A stretch of DNA of 64,000 nt from Arabidopsis thaliana. Its lineage: Eukaryota > Streptophyta > Magnoliopsida > Brassicales > Brassicaceae. Location of the stretch: contig NC_003071.7 of NCBI RefSeq assembly GCF_000001735.4, positions 12,889,151-12,953,150 on the forward strand, in the 5' to 3' direction. The position numbers and the translations under genes were made by a program. The notes beneath the pieces are model-generated. The model was given only the letters and a program-made list of their open reading frames with translations. It ran no database searches and had not been told where the DNA came from. Position 1 is the first letter of the stretch, and each line of letters begins with the position of its first letter. This document shows positions 47,651 to 62,091 of this stretch, piece by piece.

Positions 47651-48114
47651 GGATTTTTGAGAGTTTAGATGAGTTTATGCGATTTAGAGATTATTTTATT
47701 TTAGTAATTTATCTACTTTTTATTTTCAATTCATTGGTTATTAATCTGATTTGGTTATCATGCACTTTAACTTAATACAATTTGCATGGTTGATTTTAAA
47801 AAGTAGTTATGTACAAATGTGTAAAATTGGAAAATCCAAACTATAAATAGAAGAACATTTTCTACATTATACAAAAGAGTGAAGTATCTACAAATGCAAT
47901 TTTAGACTTGTTGTTGTACATAGTAACACATTGATCAAAAAGCACAAAATAGATACCTACAATTTGGTACAGTATTTAAATACATACATTAATTTTTATT
48001 ATTTTTTCTCTGTTTTTAATTCCGAAACAAAAGTAGTAGAAACCAAATCCAACCAACGAAACGCGATTGGCGTTTTAAAATTGAAAGCACGGTAGAAAAC
48101 TTCATAGCGTTCTT

Positions 48115-51426
<3,312 letters not shown>

Positions 51427-53017
51427 TCATGGCATGTACAACTTGTTGCCGCACTTGCATCTCCAAGCTTCCGGGTAGTATTCGGCGGTGACAGGCGTGC
51501 CGGGAGGCACCGGAACGTGAACAGGCTTGCACGGAGTGCATCTTCCACACTTGGAGGAGCACCGTGGTGGAGATGAGCCCAATCCCCTTAGAATCCTCCG
51601 TAGCTCTGCCTCCTTGCTCCGGTCACCGATCTTCCTAGTCTTCTTTATCACTACGGTACTCTTGCCTTCCTCCTGAACACATACTCAAAACGTACATATT
51701 ATCACATTTTTCATTACTAAATATATATTCAAACGTATACATATCCTAATTTATTATTTTCTTCATTAGGATAATACATCTAGTAAAACAAACCAAACAA
51801 TATGGTTAATCAAGAATAATTAGTATTTTCTAATTAACGTTCAATAATTAGTATCTTCTAGTGAACTCAATTTCAGCTGCTATCAACATAAGATAGTGAG
51901 AGGACTGCGTTACTAACGTGCGATTTCATGCTGACATACGCATATTATTGTTAAAATGCGCAGTTTAGGTAAAAAACATTTTTAAGACAGGGTTGGGGAT
52001 GTGAGACAAGACGCGGGAAAACCGCTCCGGAAAAAGCGCTACGCACATTACCAAAAAGGGCAGAGAGATTGAGAAGTTCCAAGAGCCTGTCATACGTTAA
52101 CGTGCACCGTGGGGGCTAATATTACCACTCGATCGAGATCGTAAGCAAGGCAGGGTCCCACGAGTGGTGAACGAACCAAAAGTTGAGTACTGTCCTTGTC
52201 CTCGTGTGCGCTGAAACCAATCCGACGGCTGAGAATTTCTTTAGGAGTACATGGCATCTCTGCATGCCCAGTCAGTCTCGACATGCCGTCACAGTCGCTG
52301 ACTGTTCAAGCGCAGTTTAGCCACAACCCTTTTGTTTGTGTAGTCCTTTTAGAGAACCCCGCATTATAAGCTTATATTATTTATGGAAAAAAAAAAAAAA
52401 GCTTATATTATTTTTAAAGTGTGTTTAATGATGAATCAACATCAATCTTGTCCTCCAAAGATGCTTGAATCAGGAGAAAATAGAAACTAAGCTTTTTTTG
52501 GATTTTATGTGGTTATAGTTATGCCAAAAAAAAGGAAGTTAACACGGTTTTTGATTCCTATTTCCTAACTAATTGTTGACTCAACAGCAAAAAAACAAAA
52601 ACAATTGTTACTTGTTAGATCACGCAAGAGAGTAAGAGGTATAAACAGTTTACGAACCTTTGCATAGAAGTTCCCTAGTGTCCCAGAGTTAGAATTCCTA
52701 TTATCTGCATTTTTACAACAAGATAATATATGAATGGTACTGTAATAATTTATGTTACGTAACCAAAAATATTCTAAGATATTAATGTTTGAGAAAGTTG
52801 ATAATTAATATGATAACGAGAAAAAGAAAGATGGCTTACATGGAGAAGAAGTCGAAGTGGGAGTTATAGTGAAGGTGGCAATGACACAGAGGACGAAGAA
52901 GAGTAGCAATAAATAGAAGAGACTGAACTTGGCTCTCGTGTTTTCTGATGGTTGTAATGATGATGGTAATGATGATGATAATAATGATAATGATGATGAT
53001 GTTCTCTCGAAACCCAT
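51427..53017 (-). CDS. EPFL6: EPFL6/CHALLAH secreted peptide precursor
   Basis: Cys-rich signalling peptide of the EPIDERMAL PATTERNING FACTOR-like family; CHALLAH acts through ERECTA-family receptors, with TMM modulating, in stem growth and stomatal spacing of inner-tissue origin. Exons 52840-53017, 52658-52704 and 51427-51672 give 156 residues. A Ser-rich start is followed by a hydrophobic signal (LFYLLLLFFVLCVIATFTI), a variable proregion, and the mature domain with six cysteines (CSSKCGRCTPC ... WRCKC) and the loop KPVHVPVPPGTPVTAEYYPE, ending GNKLYMP. The 47-bp exon 2 was found by frame closure. The nearly 1-kb intron 2 is unusually long and contains a GC-rich island. Confidence 0.94.
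51958..52320. other. GC-rich island in EPFL6 intron 2 bounded by 11-bp direct repeats
   Basis: The segment 51969-52309 is clearly richer in G+C than the flanking intron. It is bounded by identical GCGCAGTTTAG copies at 51958-51968 and 52310-52320. Inside are GGGTCCCAC (52153-52161, TCP-type) and ACGTG cores. There are no terminal inverted repeats, A tail or known transposase signature. It could be an insertion with an 11-bp target duplication, or a conserved intronic regulatory element. Confidence 0.45.
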
Positions 53018-53064
53018 AATTACGAAACTTTCTGAAAACCTAAGAAGAGGCTAGCAGAGATTAG

Positions 53065-53292
53065 TTATGATCTCCTCATCCATGCGAAAAAAAAAACTTG
53101 GTGGGTTTTTAAAAAACTTGAGATGAAAATGGAAATCAAGAAAAGATTATTGAAAAGGAATATTGAATGTCTTTTGGTTTTTATGATTTGGGTTTTCTCA
53201 AAAAACGAGAGTGAGTAGTGGGAGTGGTTGAGAGTGAGAAAGAGCAAATGGAGTCGACTATGAGAGATAGAACAAGGAGGGGTTAACTGCAA
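53065..53292 (-). other. Possible upstream ORF in EPFL6 5' leader
   Basis: A 75-codon ORF ends 47 bp before the EPFL6 ATG and starts about 25 bp below the TATA box, so it may lie within the mRNA or begin at its very 5' end. The peptide is hydrophobic and Phe/Ser-rich with no family match. Confidence 0.3.
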
Positions 53293-53316
53293 AAATGTGT
53301 GATTAAATATGGAAAT

Positions 53317-53326
53317 TTATATATAA
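53317..53326 (-). promoter_or_regulatory. TATA box of EPFL6
   Basis: Minus-strand TATATATAAA, 300 bp upstream of the ATG, predicting a leader of about 270 nt. Confidence 0.55.
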
Positions 53327-53681
53327 AAGGATAATAAGAAAAGAAATAAGAAGATAAAATAGTATATGAGTGGGAAATGAGAGAAAGAGTGTAAGAAGAG
53401 AGAAGTAATTAAGAAAGGTACCTAAGCATTGCTAAGTTTGGGAGTTAGATTCTCCTGCACCCTATTCTCTCTGTCATTGTACCCTTCCTTTCACCAGAAA
53501 TTGCTTTTAGCAATCTTCCAAGCTATACATATATATACACATACACACTCATATGTTTATCTATTGTATATTTTATATGTAGTTATATTTCTTGATTAAG
53601 TTCTTTCATATGCATGTGTGTAGGGTTTAACATATCATAAGTACTCAAGATTAGGGTTTCACTTAGTTTATTATTATTGTT

Positions 53682-53697
53682 GGGGGGGGGGGGGGGG
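53682..53697 (+). repeat. G16 homopolymer
   Basis: Sixteen consecutive G in an otherwise AT-rich spacer. Such a run can form G-quadruplexes and is error-prone in sequencing. Confidence 0.95.
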
Positions 53698-55187
53698 AAA
53701 TGACTGCTTGGTAGAAACTTAAAAAAAAAAATCATAATTAAGGTAGAGAGATGAGAGGTGATTGATTTGAAGAGAGATGAGTAAGGGAGGGCCGTAGGAT
53801 GATATATGAGTTTGATTCTAAAGGCAAGGAGGTATGGACAAAACATCCCAACAAATGTGTAAGAAGGGTTCCATGTTCATTCCTAAATTACACATTTATA
53901 TATGTAGTTTTAACAATAACTTTTTACTCCTATCAATTCAAGCAAAGGTTATATACTAAAGATTCTTAATAGTATAAATAGAAAAAACAATAACTGTTGA
54001 AACGGTACTAAATATATATATAAAAATGGCAAACAAGTTGCAGTATAAACTTTTAACAATGGGATTAGTAAATTCTTTTTTTTTTTTAATTCTAAAAGAA
54101 AGCTATTAGACAACAAAATATTTAATGATTTTAGCATGAAGCATGAGAGAAACTAATATTTTGGAAAAATTTATAGGTTATCAAATGTACATATATCAAT
54201 GCTTCAAAATTTCTTGTTACGTTTGACAATACCATTTTTATGCGGTCTAGATTATGCAACAATATAATCATCCTAATACCAAATATTTTATTTTTATGTT
54301 GAATTGGTAATATTATATCTAGTGTTGGTAGAATACGTCTGATTACAACTATACAATTGAACGTTCGTGAGGACATAGTGAACCACAACTGAAAAAATTG
54401 TGTAAAATTAATGGTTCATATGATCATATCTAATATACTAGTTTTGTGATTGGTGGAGGGAAAGAAATCAAAGGTAACATGCCCAACAAAGCTGTCTCGC
54501 CTTAAGTTTCTATAAAACAAAATCTGAAAGTTTTTTTTTTGTTACAATTAACGGAGTTCAAAAAAAAAAAAAAAATAGAGCTCAAAATGTGACATAACCA
54601 TTAGTCCATTAGAAAGAAACTTAAGATGAAGAGAAGTAATATAAAATGTTAAACAAAATCCCATATGTTCTTTACATATATATAGGTTTTTGATTTACAT
54701 TTTATATTCTTAAACTATAATTTTGTTATAACTAAAGGCTATGTCTCTTAAAATTATTTCTTTGATCATGTGTCGAGAAATATTAATTCTGACGTGGGTT
54801 TAGAAGCTTTTTTGTACATTTAAGATTGTGTGATATTAGATCGGACAATATCAATTTTTTTTTGTTTTATTTTTCTTGATTAAGTTATTTGGAAACCCCA
54901 AAACATAGCTGATAGCCTTGAAAGAAAGCGAAATTTCCATTGTTGATTGATCACTTAAACATAACCATCAATTTAAAATCTATATAAAAAAGAATCACTA
55001 TATTCAACCGTAATAGCCTTAGTAAAGGGGTCATTCTTTCGGATTAACATCGATTTTTGGTTGTTTTTTCCCTTTATCTCCACCAACATAAACCGTCGCT
55101 GATGAAGACTCTTCAAGCAACATTTTTTTTTCAAATTAAAAACACGTTCGAACGAGAAGATAGAATACTCGAATTCTAAAAGATTTT

Positions 55188-55394
55188 CTCTGATACCACG
55201 TGAAAGAATAGTCTTTGGTAAGTATGTTATTAATCGTGTAAGGTGGTCCAACTATTTATACCCAAACAATCGATGCTATCTGATCAACATGAGATAACGT
55301 GTTTCAACAGGAGGAAGTGGGTAGCTCCATCGACTACTAAATCTACATTATCTTATACTTTTTAATCCTATATCACAATAGTATCTCTCTAACA
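55188..55394 (-). mobile_element. Truncated Ty1/copia element: 5' LTR plus primer-binding site
   Basis: On the minus strand a 194-bp LTR (55394 down to 55201) begins TGTTAGAGAGATACTATTG and ends CTATTCTTTCA, the TG...CA rule. It contains a TATA box (GTATAAATAG, 55252-55261). After a 2-nt spacer comes TGGTATCAGAG (55188-55198), complementary to the 3' end of initiator Met-tRNA, the standard copia primer site. About 200 bp of internal DNA may follow (54973-55187). I found no second LTR, so the copy is truncated and its target duplication cannot be checked. Confidence 0.75.
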
Positions 55395-56317
55395 TATACT
55401 ATATATAAAGATAGAAACAATGTAGAAAAATAGAGAAGAACAACTGAACAAATCGAGGGACTTTTTTTTGTGTAATATAGTTTTGTTTAAATTTGAGACA
55501 TTAATAGTTTTATAAGTTTTTTTAAAAAACTGATATTCGATTTAGGCATGTACATGTATTATTCATTTATTCTAGTGTGTTATACTAGTGGTACTAAATC
55601 ATTGTTGTATTACAGTTTAAATATGGATATGCATATGTGGGTTATATTGAAACAAAATTCTTTGTGGATAAAAGGAAAATTTTAAAAGTAATATACATGA
55701 GCTGAGATTATACTTAGAATGGTCACATAAAATTGTTGATCATAGTTTTATACTATCTATTATGATTGAATTTTCTTAACTCTAAATCACAACCATACTA
55801 ATAGTCGACTAAGAGAGAATACAGAAATATTCATGCATAGGAAAATATTGAGAGGGCCGGGTCACATGCCAAGTTAAGTATCGCTATCCCTGACACACCA
55901 CTTCTCAATTATTTGATAATAAGGTTTAATACAAAGATCTGACACACTGTATCCTTTTTCATTTTATCATCTTATTGTAATTTGAAATTTCATTTTGTTT
56001 CTTGACTGAGACAGATGGGACTTGCATTGTTTCCTATCTATTATGTACTGATTCAAAGATGTCAAGGATCATGCAGAAAGAAGACATTATTTTTTCTTAG
56101 ACCAATAAAATAAAGAGAAAATACATATCATTCTTAGGATCTGAATTATCACGCAATCACCCTTTCAAAAATATGTTTCTAAAAGCATAGTGCAATTTGT
56201 TATTAAAAAAAAAAGCATAGTGCAAAAACAATGAGAAGAAGAAAAAAATAACACATTCCGGAAGCATTTGCAAGAGGCATAACTTTACAACTTATTTAAT
56301 TTTATAAAGGGTCATTT

Positions 56318-56456
56318 AAGATTTAGAGGATCAGTTTTTAGGATTTATAACTAAAATTTTAGGGTTAAATTTATAACTTCGAGTCTAGAGTACTTAAGGT
56401 TTTAGGATTTAGAACATAGAATTTAGGGTTATTTGTTATTAGTTTTAGAAATATAG
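56318..56456. repeat. Degenerate TTTAGGG-like repeat patch
   Basis: Several variants of TTTTAGGGTT, TTTTAGGATTTA and ATTTAGGGTTAT recur over about 140 bp. They look like decayed interstitial telomere-type repeats found in many Arabidopsis dispersed repeats. Confidence 0.4.
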
Positions 56457-58159
56457 GCTACTCTCTTACATCTCCCCCTAAAAAAGATTAGACTACGTAC
56501 TTTTTTAATATCCTTTTCTTTTAAGATTCCCATAATAGTTTAAGATTTTGTTAATTCGATTTATCTTTTTAATCCAAATTGTTTGGTTATTTAGAAAGCT
56601 AGAAAAGTAGTTAAAATTTGCTAGTTCTTTATCATGAAAATACAAGATTTGGAGATGAAAAGTTATACTTCAAAATTCTCGCTAAACAAGCAATTCTAAA
56701 ATAAAATAAAAATTTGTTCACTGATTAGAGACAGATTTAAAACAATTGTTAAAAAAAATTCAAAAATTTAGATGAATATATGGTAGAAGCGGGTAGGCGT
56801 TGGGAGTCTATTTGTGGGCCGAATGGTTATGGATCCAACGTGTTAATGTAATTTAATTAATATTATTTCTTCCAAGTTCACAAGATAGTTTCAACTTCAG
56901 TTTTGACATTTCTTTAAATTGAGCTAATTCCAGTAAGAGAAATTTTGAAAACACAAATGGATAGATATTTTGGCTATAATTTTTTTTGCTTGTTGAAACT
57001 TTATAGCATATTTTTTTTTGTTAAAGGTTTTCTTGATTTTAATAATACAATAGTCAACCAATATTAAAACTTTCCCAAAAATTAGGATCTTTCATCCACT
57101 ATGACAATTTATTTTTAGTGGATATACACTAGTCCTATACATAGGTTCATCATCAGCAACATAAACTATGTGTGTTAATTGATAGTAGCTAGAAAGCCTT
57201 TCTTCGTATCTCAGAAGATATCTAGAGTAGATCTTATGCTTATGATATATAGGATAGATATCTTGTCATACTGATAAAACAAGTCCGAGGATGAGGAAAG
57301 TGATAGAGGGAGAGAGAAGAAAAGAAAAAAGGTAAGTATGCAAATGGAAGGAAGCCAAAAGTTGAAAAGAGAAAAGAAAGAGAAAGAGACAAGAGATGCA
57401 CGAGCGTTTTGAATTCATGCCTTGTGTGATTTCAGTATTTGGACCACTTCCTCTGTTTTCTTCTTCTCCTTCATGTAGCATCAAGATATAGTTTAGTATC
57501 AAGATTGAAGATTCACATAAGTCTAGTAGCATTTGCAAATCTTCTTTCACTTGAGCTAATCGTATTTGATCAAACTGATCGCTTTAAAATATTTTGCTTG
57601 TAATATACATTATAAATCCTAAAGTTTAACAGAAATAAGGTATATGGGTCTATTTTAAAACATAATCTCTACTAGACATGATCGCAGCTTGTCTTAATTA
57701 GGACCGTAGAACTCACAATCTCTACTTTTAAACATTAATATTTTAAAACATATTTTTATTGCTCAACTAGGTTCCAAATGAATGGATTGAGCAAAATTTG
57801 CAAATTAAATCCGTTTATATGTATATTTAGGTAGTTTTGTTAGCATGATATGACTGATCATATCATCGTATTATATAGAGGTTTGTGGATAAAAAAATGA
57901 AATATATCTCTATTAGTTGAACATATGTACTACATGTGTTAGTGTGTTACAATAGTATAACATGTGTGTGAGTGGATTTTAATTATTTCTCGGCTCAATG
58001 ATTTTGGAAACAAAACGTGGTGATTACACGACAACTTTGAATTTCAAGTGAATCATAACAAAGTAGAAACCTTGGCTTTCTTGACAAGGAGATATGTAAT
58101 AGTTGCTCTCTCAAAACATCAGCAGGATCAAAGAACAATAGCATAAACCAGCGTATTAA

Positions 58160-58199
58160 GGGCCCTTTATGGGCCAGGTAGAGCCTTAAATAAGGCCCA
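58160..58199 (+). promoter_or_regulatory. Site II / TCP element cluster of the DUF641 gene
   Basis: GGGCCC (58160-58165), TGGGCC (58170-58175) and GGCCCA (58194-58199) are clustered about 0.95 kb upstream of the ATG and upstream of the 5' UTR intron. Confidence 0.5.
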
Positions 58200-58864
58200 G
58201 CAAATATTAATATGTCTTTGACGTTTGTCTTGGGACCGAGACGAATAAGGACAGAGAGGAGATTACAAACAAACTCGCGTGCAAATCAGCAGCTTTCACT
58301 ACTTTTTCTTAAAAGTTTGAACATTTGAAGAGAAAGCAACAAACAAGAAGTGAGTGTAATTAGATTTACTGTTACACTAATTTAATTTAATTATACGGTT
58401 AACAATTTTTAATAGTATTATTAAGACAGACTCCAAGAAAAAACAAAGGGAGACAAAGGTTTTTGTTTCTCCGGGACGGTGTCTGTGGAGATCCCTGAGG
58501 GGTTTTCTCTTGGATTCCCAGCATTTATTCAAAAATGACAATTAAATACTTAATTTTTGAAAACTGGTGAAGATCAAAGTTTTTGATTCTCGGAAATAAA
58601 AAAAATAAAGAGAACTAAACGCCAATTATAGTAGATTTATTATTTAGGAATCCGAGAATCATATCACCATTAACGAGGCTATTTATTTTGTCTTGTTAAT
58701 TAGGAGCAAAATTTTAAAAAGAAGAATATAAACAAACCTCATTCCAATGTTAAGCAACACGCATATCTTAGAGAAAGAAGCACAAAGGCTCAAACTTTGG
58801 CACTTCCTTCCTCGTGCTTAGCTTCTTGCTTTGGCTGCTACTAGTGTACAAAAACAATAAACAG

Positions 58865-59130
58865 GTGATTTTGTTTTGTCTTTCGTTTGTTCTCTCTATC
58901 GTTTAAATGGTATCTTTCTTATTGTTCTTGTTCATCATTTGAATCTTTATGCTCTGTTCTTCTAGCTTAGCTTTCACGTTTTTTTGACCAATTTGATCAG
59001 TAAAATCAATGAATGGTTTCGTGTTATGGCTTTGATTACTAAAAATTGAAGATTTTGCAATCTTTTAGGGATTTTCTTTAACAAGATTGTACCTTTTTTT
59101 GTTGGTTTAGGTTTAGGGTTTCTTCTTCAG
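58865..59130 (+). other. 5' UTR intron of the DUF641 gene
   Basis: Donor CAG|GTGATT at 58865 and acceptor TTCTTCAG at 59129-59130 would remove 266 bp and leave TCA before the ATG at 59134. The intron 3' end carries a telo-box (TTTAGGGTTT). An alternative acceptor is the TTTAG at 59110. Confidence 0.6.
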
Positions 59131-59133
59131 TCA

Positions 59134-60375
59134 ATGGACAATGCCGTTGTTAAAAGATCAAGTCCATCTTCGAATATATCAGAAGTTATCTCCAAGTTCG
59201 CTAAAGTCTGCAAATTTAGATCCATTGGTGTGTTCCCTGACCAAAAGTCCAATTCGAATGAGATCTTGGTGGATGATAAAGCAAAAGAAACTGAGATTTG
59301 TGATTTCAATCACAAACCCTCTTCAATGATTCAAACTTTTAGTTGGGATGATGGTGAGATATCGAAGCTTTTCGACATTGTTTCATCGCTTAAGCTAGCG
59401 TATCTTGAGTTTCAACAAGCTCATTTGCCTTATGATCCTGACAAGATCATTGAAGCAGACAACCTCGTCGTGTCTCAGCTCGAGGCTTTACGAAGAATCA
59501 AGCGTCTCTATCTCAAAACGATACAGCTCAACGCAAAGAAGACCGAGATTGCTGCTTCTTGTTTGGATAGGTTGAGATATGAGATTGAAGTGAATGAGAA
59601 GCATTTGGAGAAACTTAAAGCACAAGTGAGAGCTAAGGAGAGTGAGATACACTCTTTGATTAAGAAACAAGAATGTTTGGTTGCAGAGAATAGGAAACTC
59701 GAAAACAGGATTGTGAGTGTATCTTCCTTTGAATTCGCTTTTCGAGCTGCTTCAAAGTCGGTTCACGACTTTGCAAAGCCATTGATCACCCTGATGAAAG
59801 CTACAGATTGGAACTTGGAGAAAGCAGTGGAATCTATAGTTGGAAATGTAACATTTGCTAAGACCTCAGATAAGAAGTATGCTTTTGAGTCATACATTGT
59901 TCGGAGAATGTTTCACGGCATAAAGCTTAATCCATGTGATGTGACCGAACTAATGAGTTTCGATGATCCTTTAGACGCGTTAACAGCGTTTTCAGATTCC
60001 GCGTTTTCAAGATTCTGCGGTCAGAAGTATCTTTTAGTTGTTCATCCATCGATGGAGGCTTCATTCTTTGGGAATTTGGATATGAGGGGACTAGTTTTGC
60101 TTGGTAAGCATCCAAGAACGATGTTTTACCAAATCTTTGCTAAAATGGCAAAGTGGGTATGGATTCTTGGATCGTTTGCAGCTTCTTTAGATCTTAAAGC
60201 AAAGATCTTTGTGGTCAGAAGAGGAACCAGTTTCTCAGGTGTCTACATGGAATCTGTAGTGGGTGATGAAAAAGAAGATGGAAGAGGCGATTTAAGCGTT
60301 GAGTTCGTCACAATGCCGGGGTTTAAAATCGGAGATTCTGTATTTAAATCTCAGGTTTATCTTTCTAAAACATAA
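59134..60375 (+). CDS. DUF641 (GIL1/IRKI-like) plant protein
   Basis: A single coding exon of 413 residues in the plant DUF641 family, which includes GRAVITROPIC IN THE LIGHT 1; the molecular function is unknown, with roles in growth orientation and receptor-kinase interaction reported for relatives. The N-terminal DUF641 domain (about residues 65-190) shows the typical SLKLAYLEFQQAHLPYDP segment and KIIEADNLVVSQLEALRRIK. It is followed by a long heptad-rich coiled coil (EIEVNEKHLEKLKAQVRAKE) and a conserved globular C-terminal region (AKPLITLMKATDWNLEKAVE; RFCGQKYLLVVHPSMEASFF). No signal peptide or membrane span, so probably cytosolic or cortical. The leader appears to be spliced. Would be At2g30380. 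Confidence 0.9.
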   Translation: MDNAVVKRSSPSSNISEVISKFAKVCKFRSIGVFPDQKSNSNEILVDDKAKETEICDFNHKPSSMIQTFSWDDGEISKLFDIVSSLKLAYLEFQQAHLPYDPDKIIEADNLVVSQLEALRRIKRLYLKTIQLNAKKTEIAASCLDRLRYEIEVNEKHLEKLKAQVRAKESEIHSLIKKQECLVAENRKLENRIVSVSSFEFAFRAASKSVHDFAKPLITLMKATDWNLEKAVESIVGNVTFAKTSDKKYAFESYIVRRMFHGIKLNPCDVTELMSFDDPLDALTAFSDSAFSRFCGQKYLLVVHPSMEASFFGNLDMRGLVLLGKHPRTMFYQIFAKMAKWVWILGSFAASLDLKAKIFVVRRGTSFSGVYMESVVGDEKEDGRGDLSVEFVTMPGFKIGDSVFKSQVYLSKT

Positions 60376-60781
60376 GAGTAAAAACACCACTCTCACTCTG
60401 CAGATTTGATTATTTCAATAGTTTCATGTAAAGAGCTCTCTGCTTTTTAACAAGTTTTGTAGGTAAGTAAAAGAATTCTTTGTTCAAGGATCATTTGGTT
60501 TGTATTATTGTTCACATTCAAGTTTTGGTCTATAGTTAATAAATCCAAGTTTCTTCGTTATGTGAAACTAAAAAACATACAATCTTTTATAGTTTTCACA
60601 CATGAGCTCTCCATCAAATCTGTAGACAAGTTCAGTGAAGACTTGAATGTGTATTTATAAATAAATCGTCATAATTATCCTTCATAATTTTACTTTTATT
60701 TGATCTAAAAAAAAACACATACTCACTATATAATTTAGAATTTATACGCAAGAGATTTAAAATTATAAAAAAGCAAAAATT
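60376..60781. other. Short intergenic region
   Basis: 3' flank of the DUF641 gene leading into the broken F-box-type sequence. AT-rich; no F-box domain is encoded upstream where one would be expected. Confidence 0.6.
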
Positions 60782-61740
60782 CCATATTTATCAAATCCAT
60801 ACGATTTTAGTCTACTTTGCATCCCCGTACCAGGCTGGGTCAACGTTTTGAACCCTTGCACCGGAGAATTCTTAAGATTCCCTTCCGGCCCAAATCCAGT
60901 AGATACCAGTCGCTATGATAATCATCGCGTAATTGAAGGAGCATCTTGGTTGGCTTATTACCCTGGATATTGGGCCATGGGATTTGGTAAAGACAAAGTT
61001 AATGGAACCTATAAAATAGTGAGGATGTTTTATGATACTAACCAATTCGAAATCCTTGATTTAACAATTGGTGAATGGCGGACAATGCCGAATCCGCTTC
61101 CTTACTATGTCCAACCAAATCATCATTCGGCCTTTGTGAATGGGTCCATCTACTGGTACGACCTAGTTACTGGTTACAAGATTCTAGCTTTGGATCTTCA
61201 CACTGAACAGTTCCGTGATGTCCCAAGACCGCATGGATCACCTACACTCGCCCCACTAGCCAACCTTGAAGATCGTCTAGCCATGATCTGTGACTATGAG
61301 CCATCTCATCATTGGAAAGTAGCCATATGGACCATGGATACACAAGAAGAGACGTGGACTAAAAGTCTAAAACTTACAAAATACGTTTACTCCCTGGATA
61401 TCTTTGCCCCAACTATTCGATGATGAATTGCATTCCAATAACGGTTTCCAAACAAGGGAATGTTTACTTCCATGACAGCGATAAGCGGTTGCTCAAATAT
61501 AATCCAAAGACTCATGAAGTCTGTTGTGTAGCTAAACACATCAATGTTTTATTTCCTTTTGTTGAAAATATGATCCGACTTCGACATCCGAAAACCACCA
61601 TGACATATCCACCCGGGTTTCAGTATGCAGACTCTTGGATATCTAAATTTTGTAGACGGATAGAATTACCTATTTTGCTTAGCACGACTGTTGTTGCTCT
61701 TGTAATTTTTCGTTTTTCTTCTAGTTCGTCTAGGTCTTAG
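60782..61740 (+). pseudogene. Truncated, frameshifted F-box-associated (FBA) gene
   Basis: Encodes the C-terminal substrate-binding part typical of Arabidopsis F-box/FBA proteins: NPCTGEFLRFPSGPNP, YKIVRMFY, FEILDLTIGEWRTMP, GSIYWYD, ILALDLHTEQFRDVP, WKVAIWTMD, then after a frame change ISKQ-like VSKQGNVYFHDSDKRLLKYN. The N-terminal F-box is missing, and a stop (TAA) lies in frame 30 bp before the open region. The first frame stops at 61421; the second frame picks up at about 61414, so a one-base indel breaks the gene. There is no ATG at a sensible place for the first frame. Lineage-specific decay is common in this fast-evolving family. A spliced or shortened product cannot be excluded. Confidence 0.8.
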
Positions 61741-62091
61741 TTATGATGTTAGTATCTATTGTAATACTTTTTCTATTGAGAGTTGAGCTTTTAGACTTGA
61801 TTTCATTCATTGAATTGTTATACACTGCTATGAACTATGCAGCAGAAATGGCTTAAACTGGAAAAAAAAGTATTGTGACTCAAACATTCACGTTGCGAAA
61901 AAGCATGCCGATTAAAATGTCAACATTTAATGTTTTATGAAGATACAGTATGAAGTATTTAAATGTCAACATTTCTACAACAGAGAAGAAGAGAGCATAA
62001 TAACATAGCTGGCCTTATTCCACATGTGAAAGCTCACATTTGGATTCTTGGATTGGGTTTTCATAGAGAAAAAGACTATACGTTATCTTTA
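61741..62091. other. Intergenic between convergent F-box remnant and FC2
   Basis: 350 bp of 3' flanking DNA with no visible feature. Confidence 0.6.

Larger units (their letters stand above)
46593..48114. other. Intergenic, HIGLE upstream / CIPK11 downstream
   Basis: Contains the HIGLE promoter with site II elements and a strong foldback hairpin (47512-47650). The remainder is AT-rich spacer. Confidence 0.6.
53327..58159. other. Long intergenic region EPFL6 / DUF641 (4.8 kb)
   Basis: Divergent promoters of EPFL6 (minus) and the DUF641 gene (plus). Contains a G16 run, a truncated copia LTR (55188-55394) and a telomere-like repeat patch (56318-56456). No credible gene; the ORFs at 53583-53846, 54973-55251 and 57266-57550 are low-complexity or LTR-derived. 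Confidence 0.55.

Noticed and set aside
52111-52135. TAATATTAC nonanucleotide between short GTGG/CCAC arms, like a geminivirus replication origin.
   Set aside because: The 9-mer is AT-rich and expected by chance in 64 kb; the stem is only 4 bp and no Rep-like coding sequence is nearby.
52090-52284. 64-codon minus-strand ORF in EPFL6 intron 2 as an extra exon.
   Set aside because: Exons 2 and 3 already join in frame to the full 156-residue precursor; the ORF has no known family.
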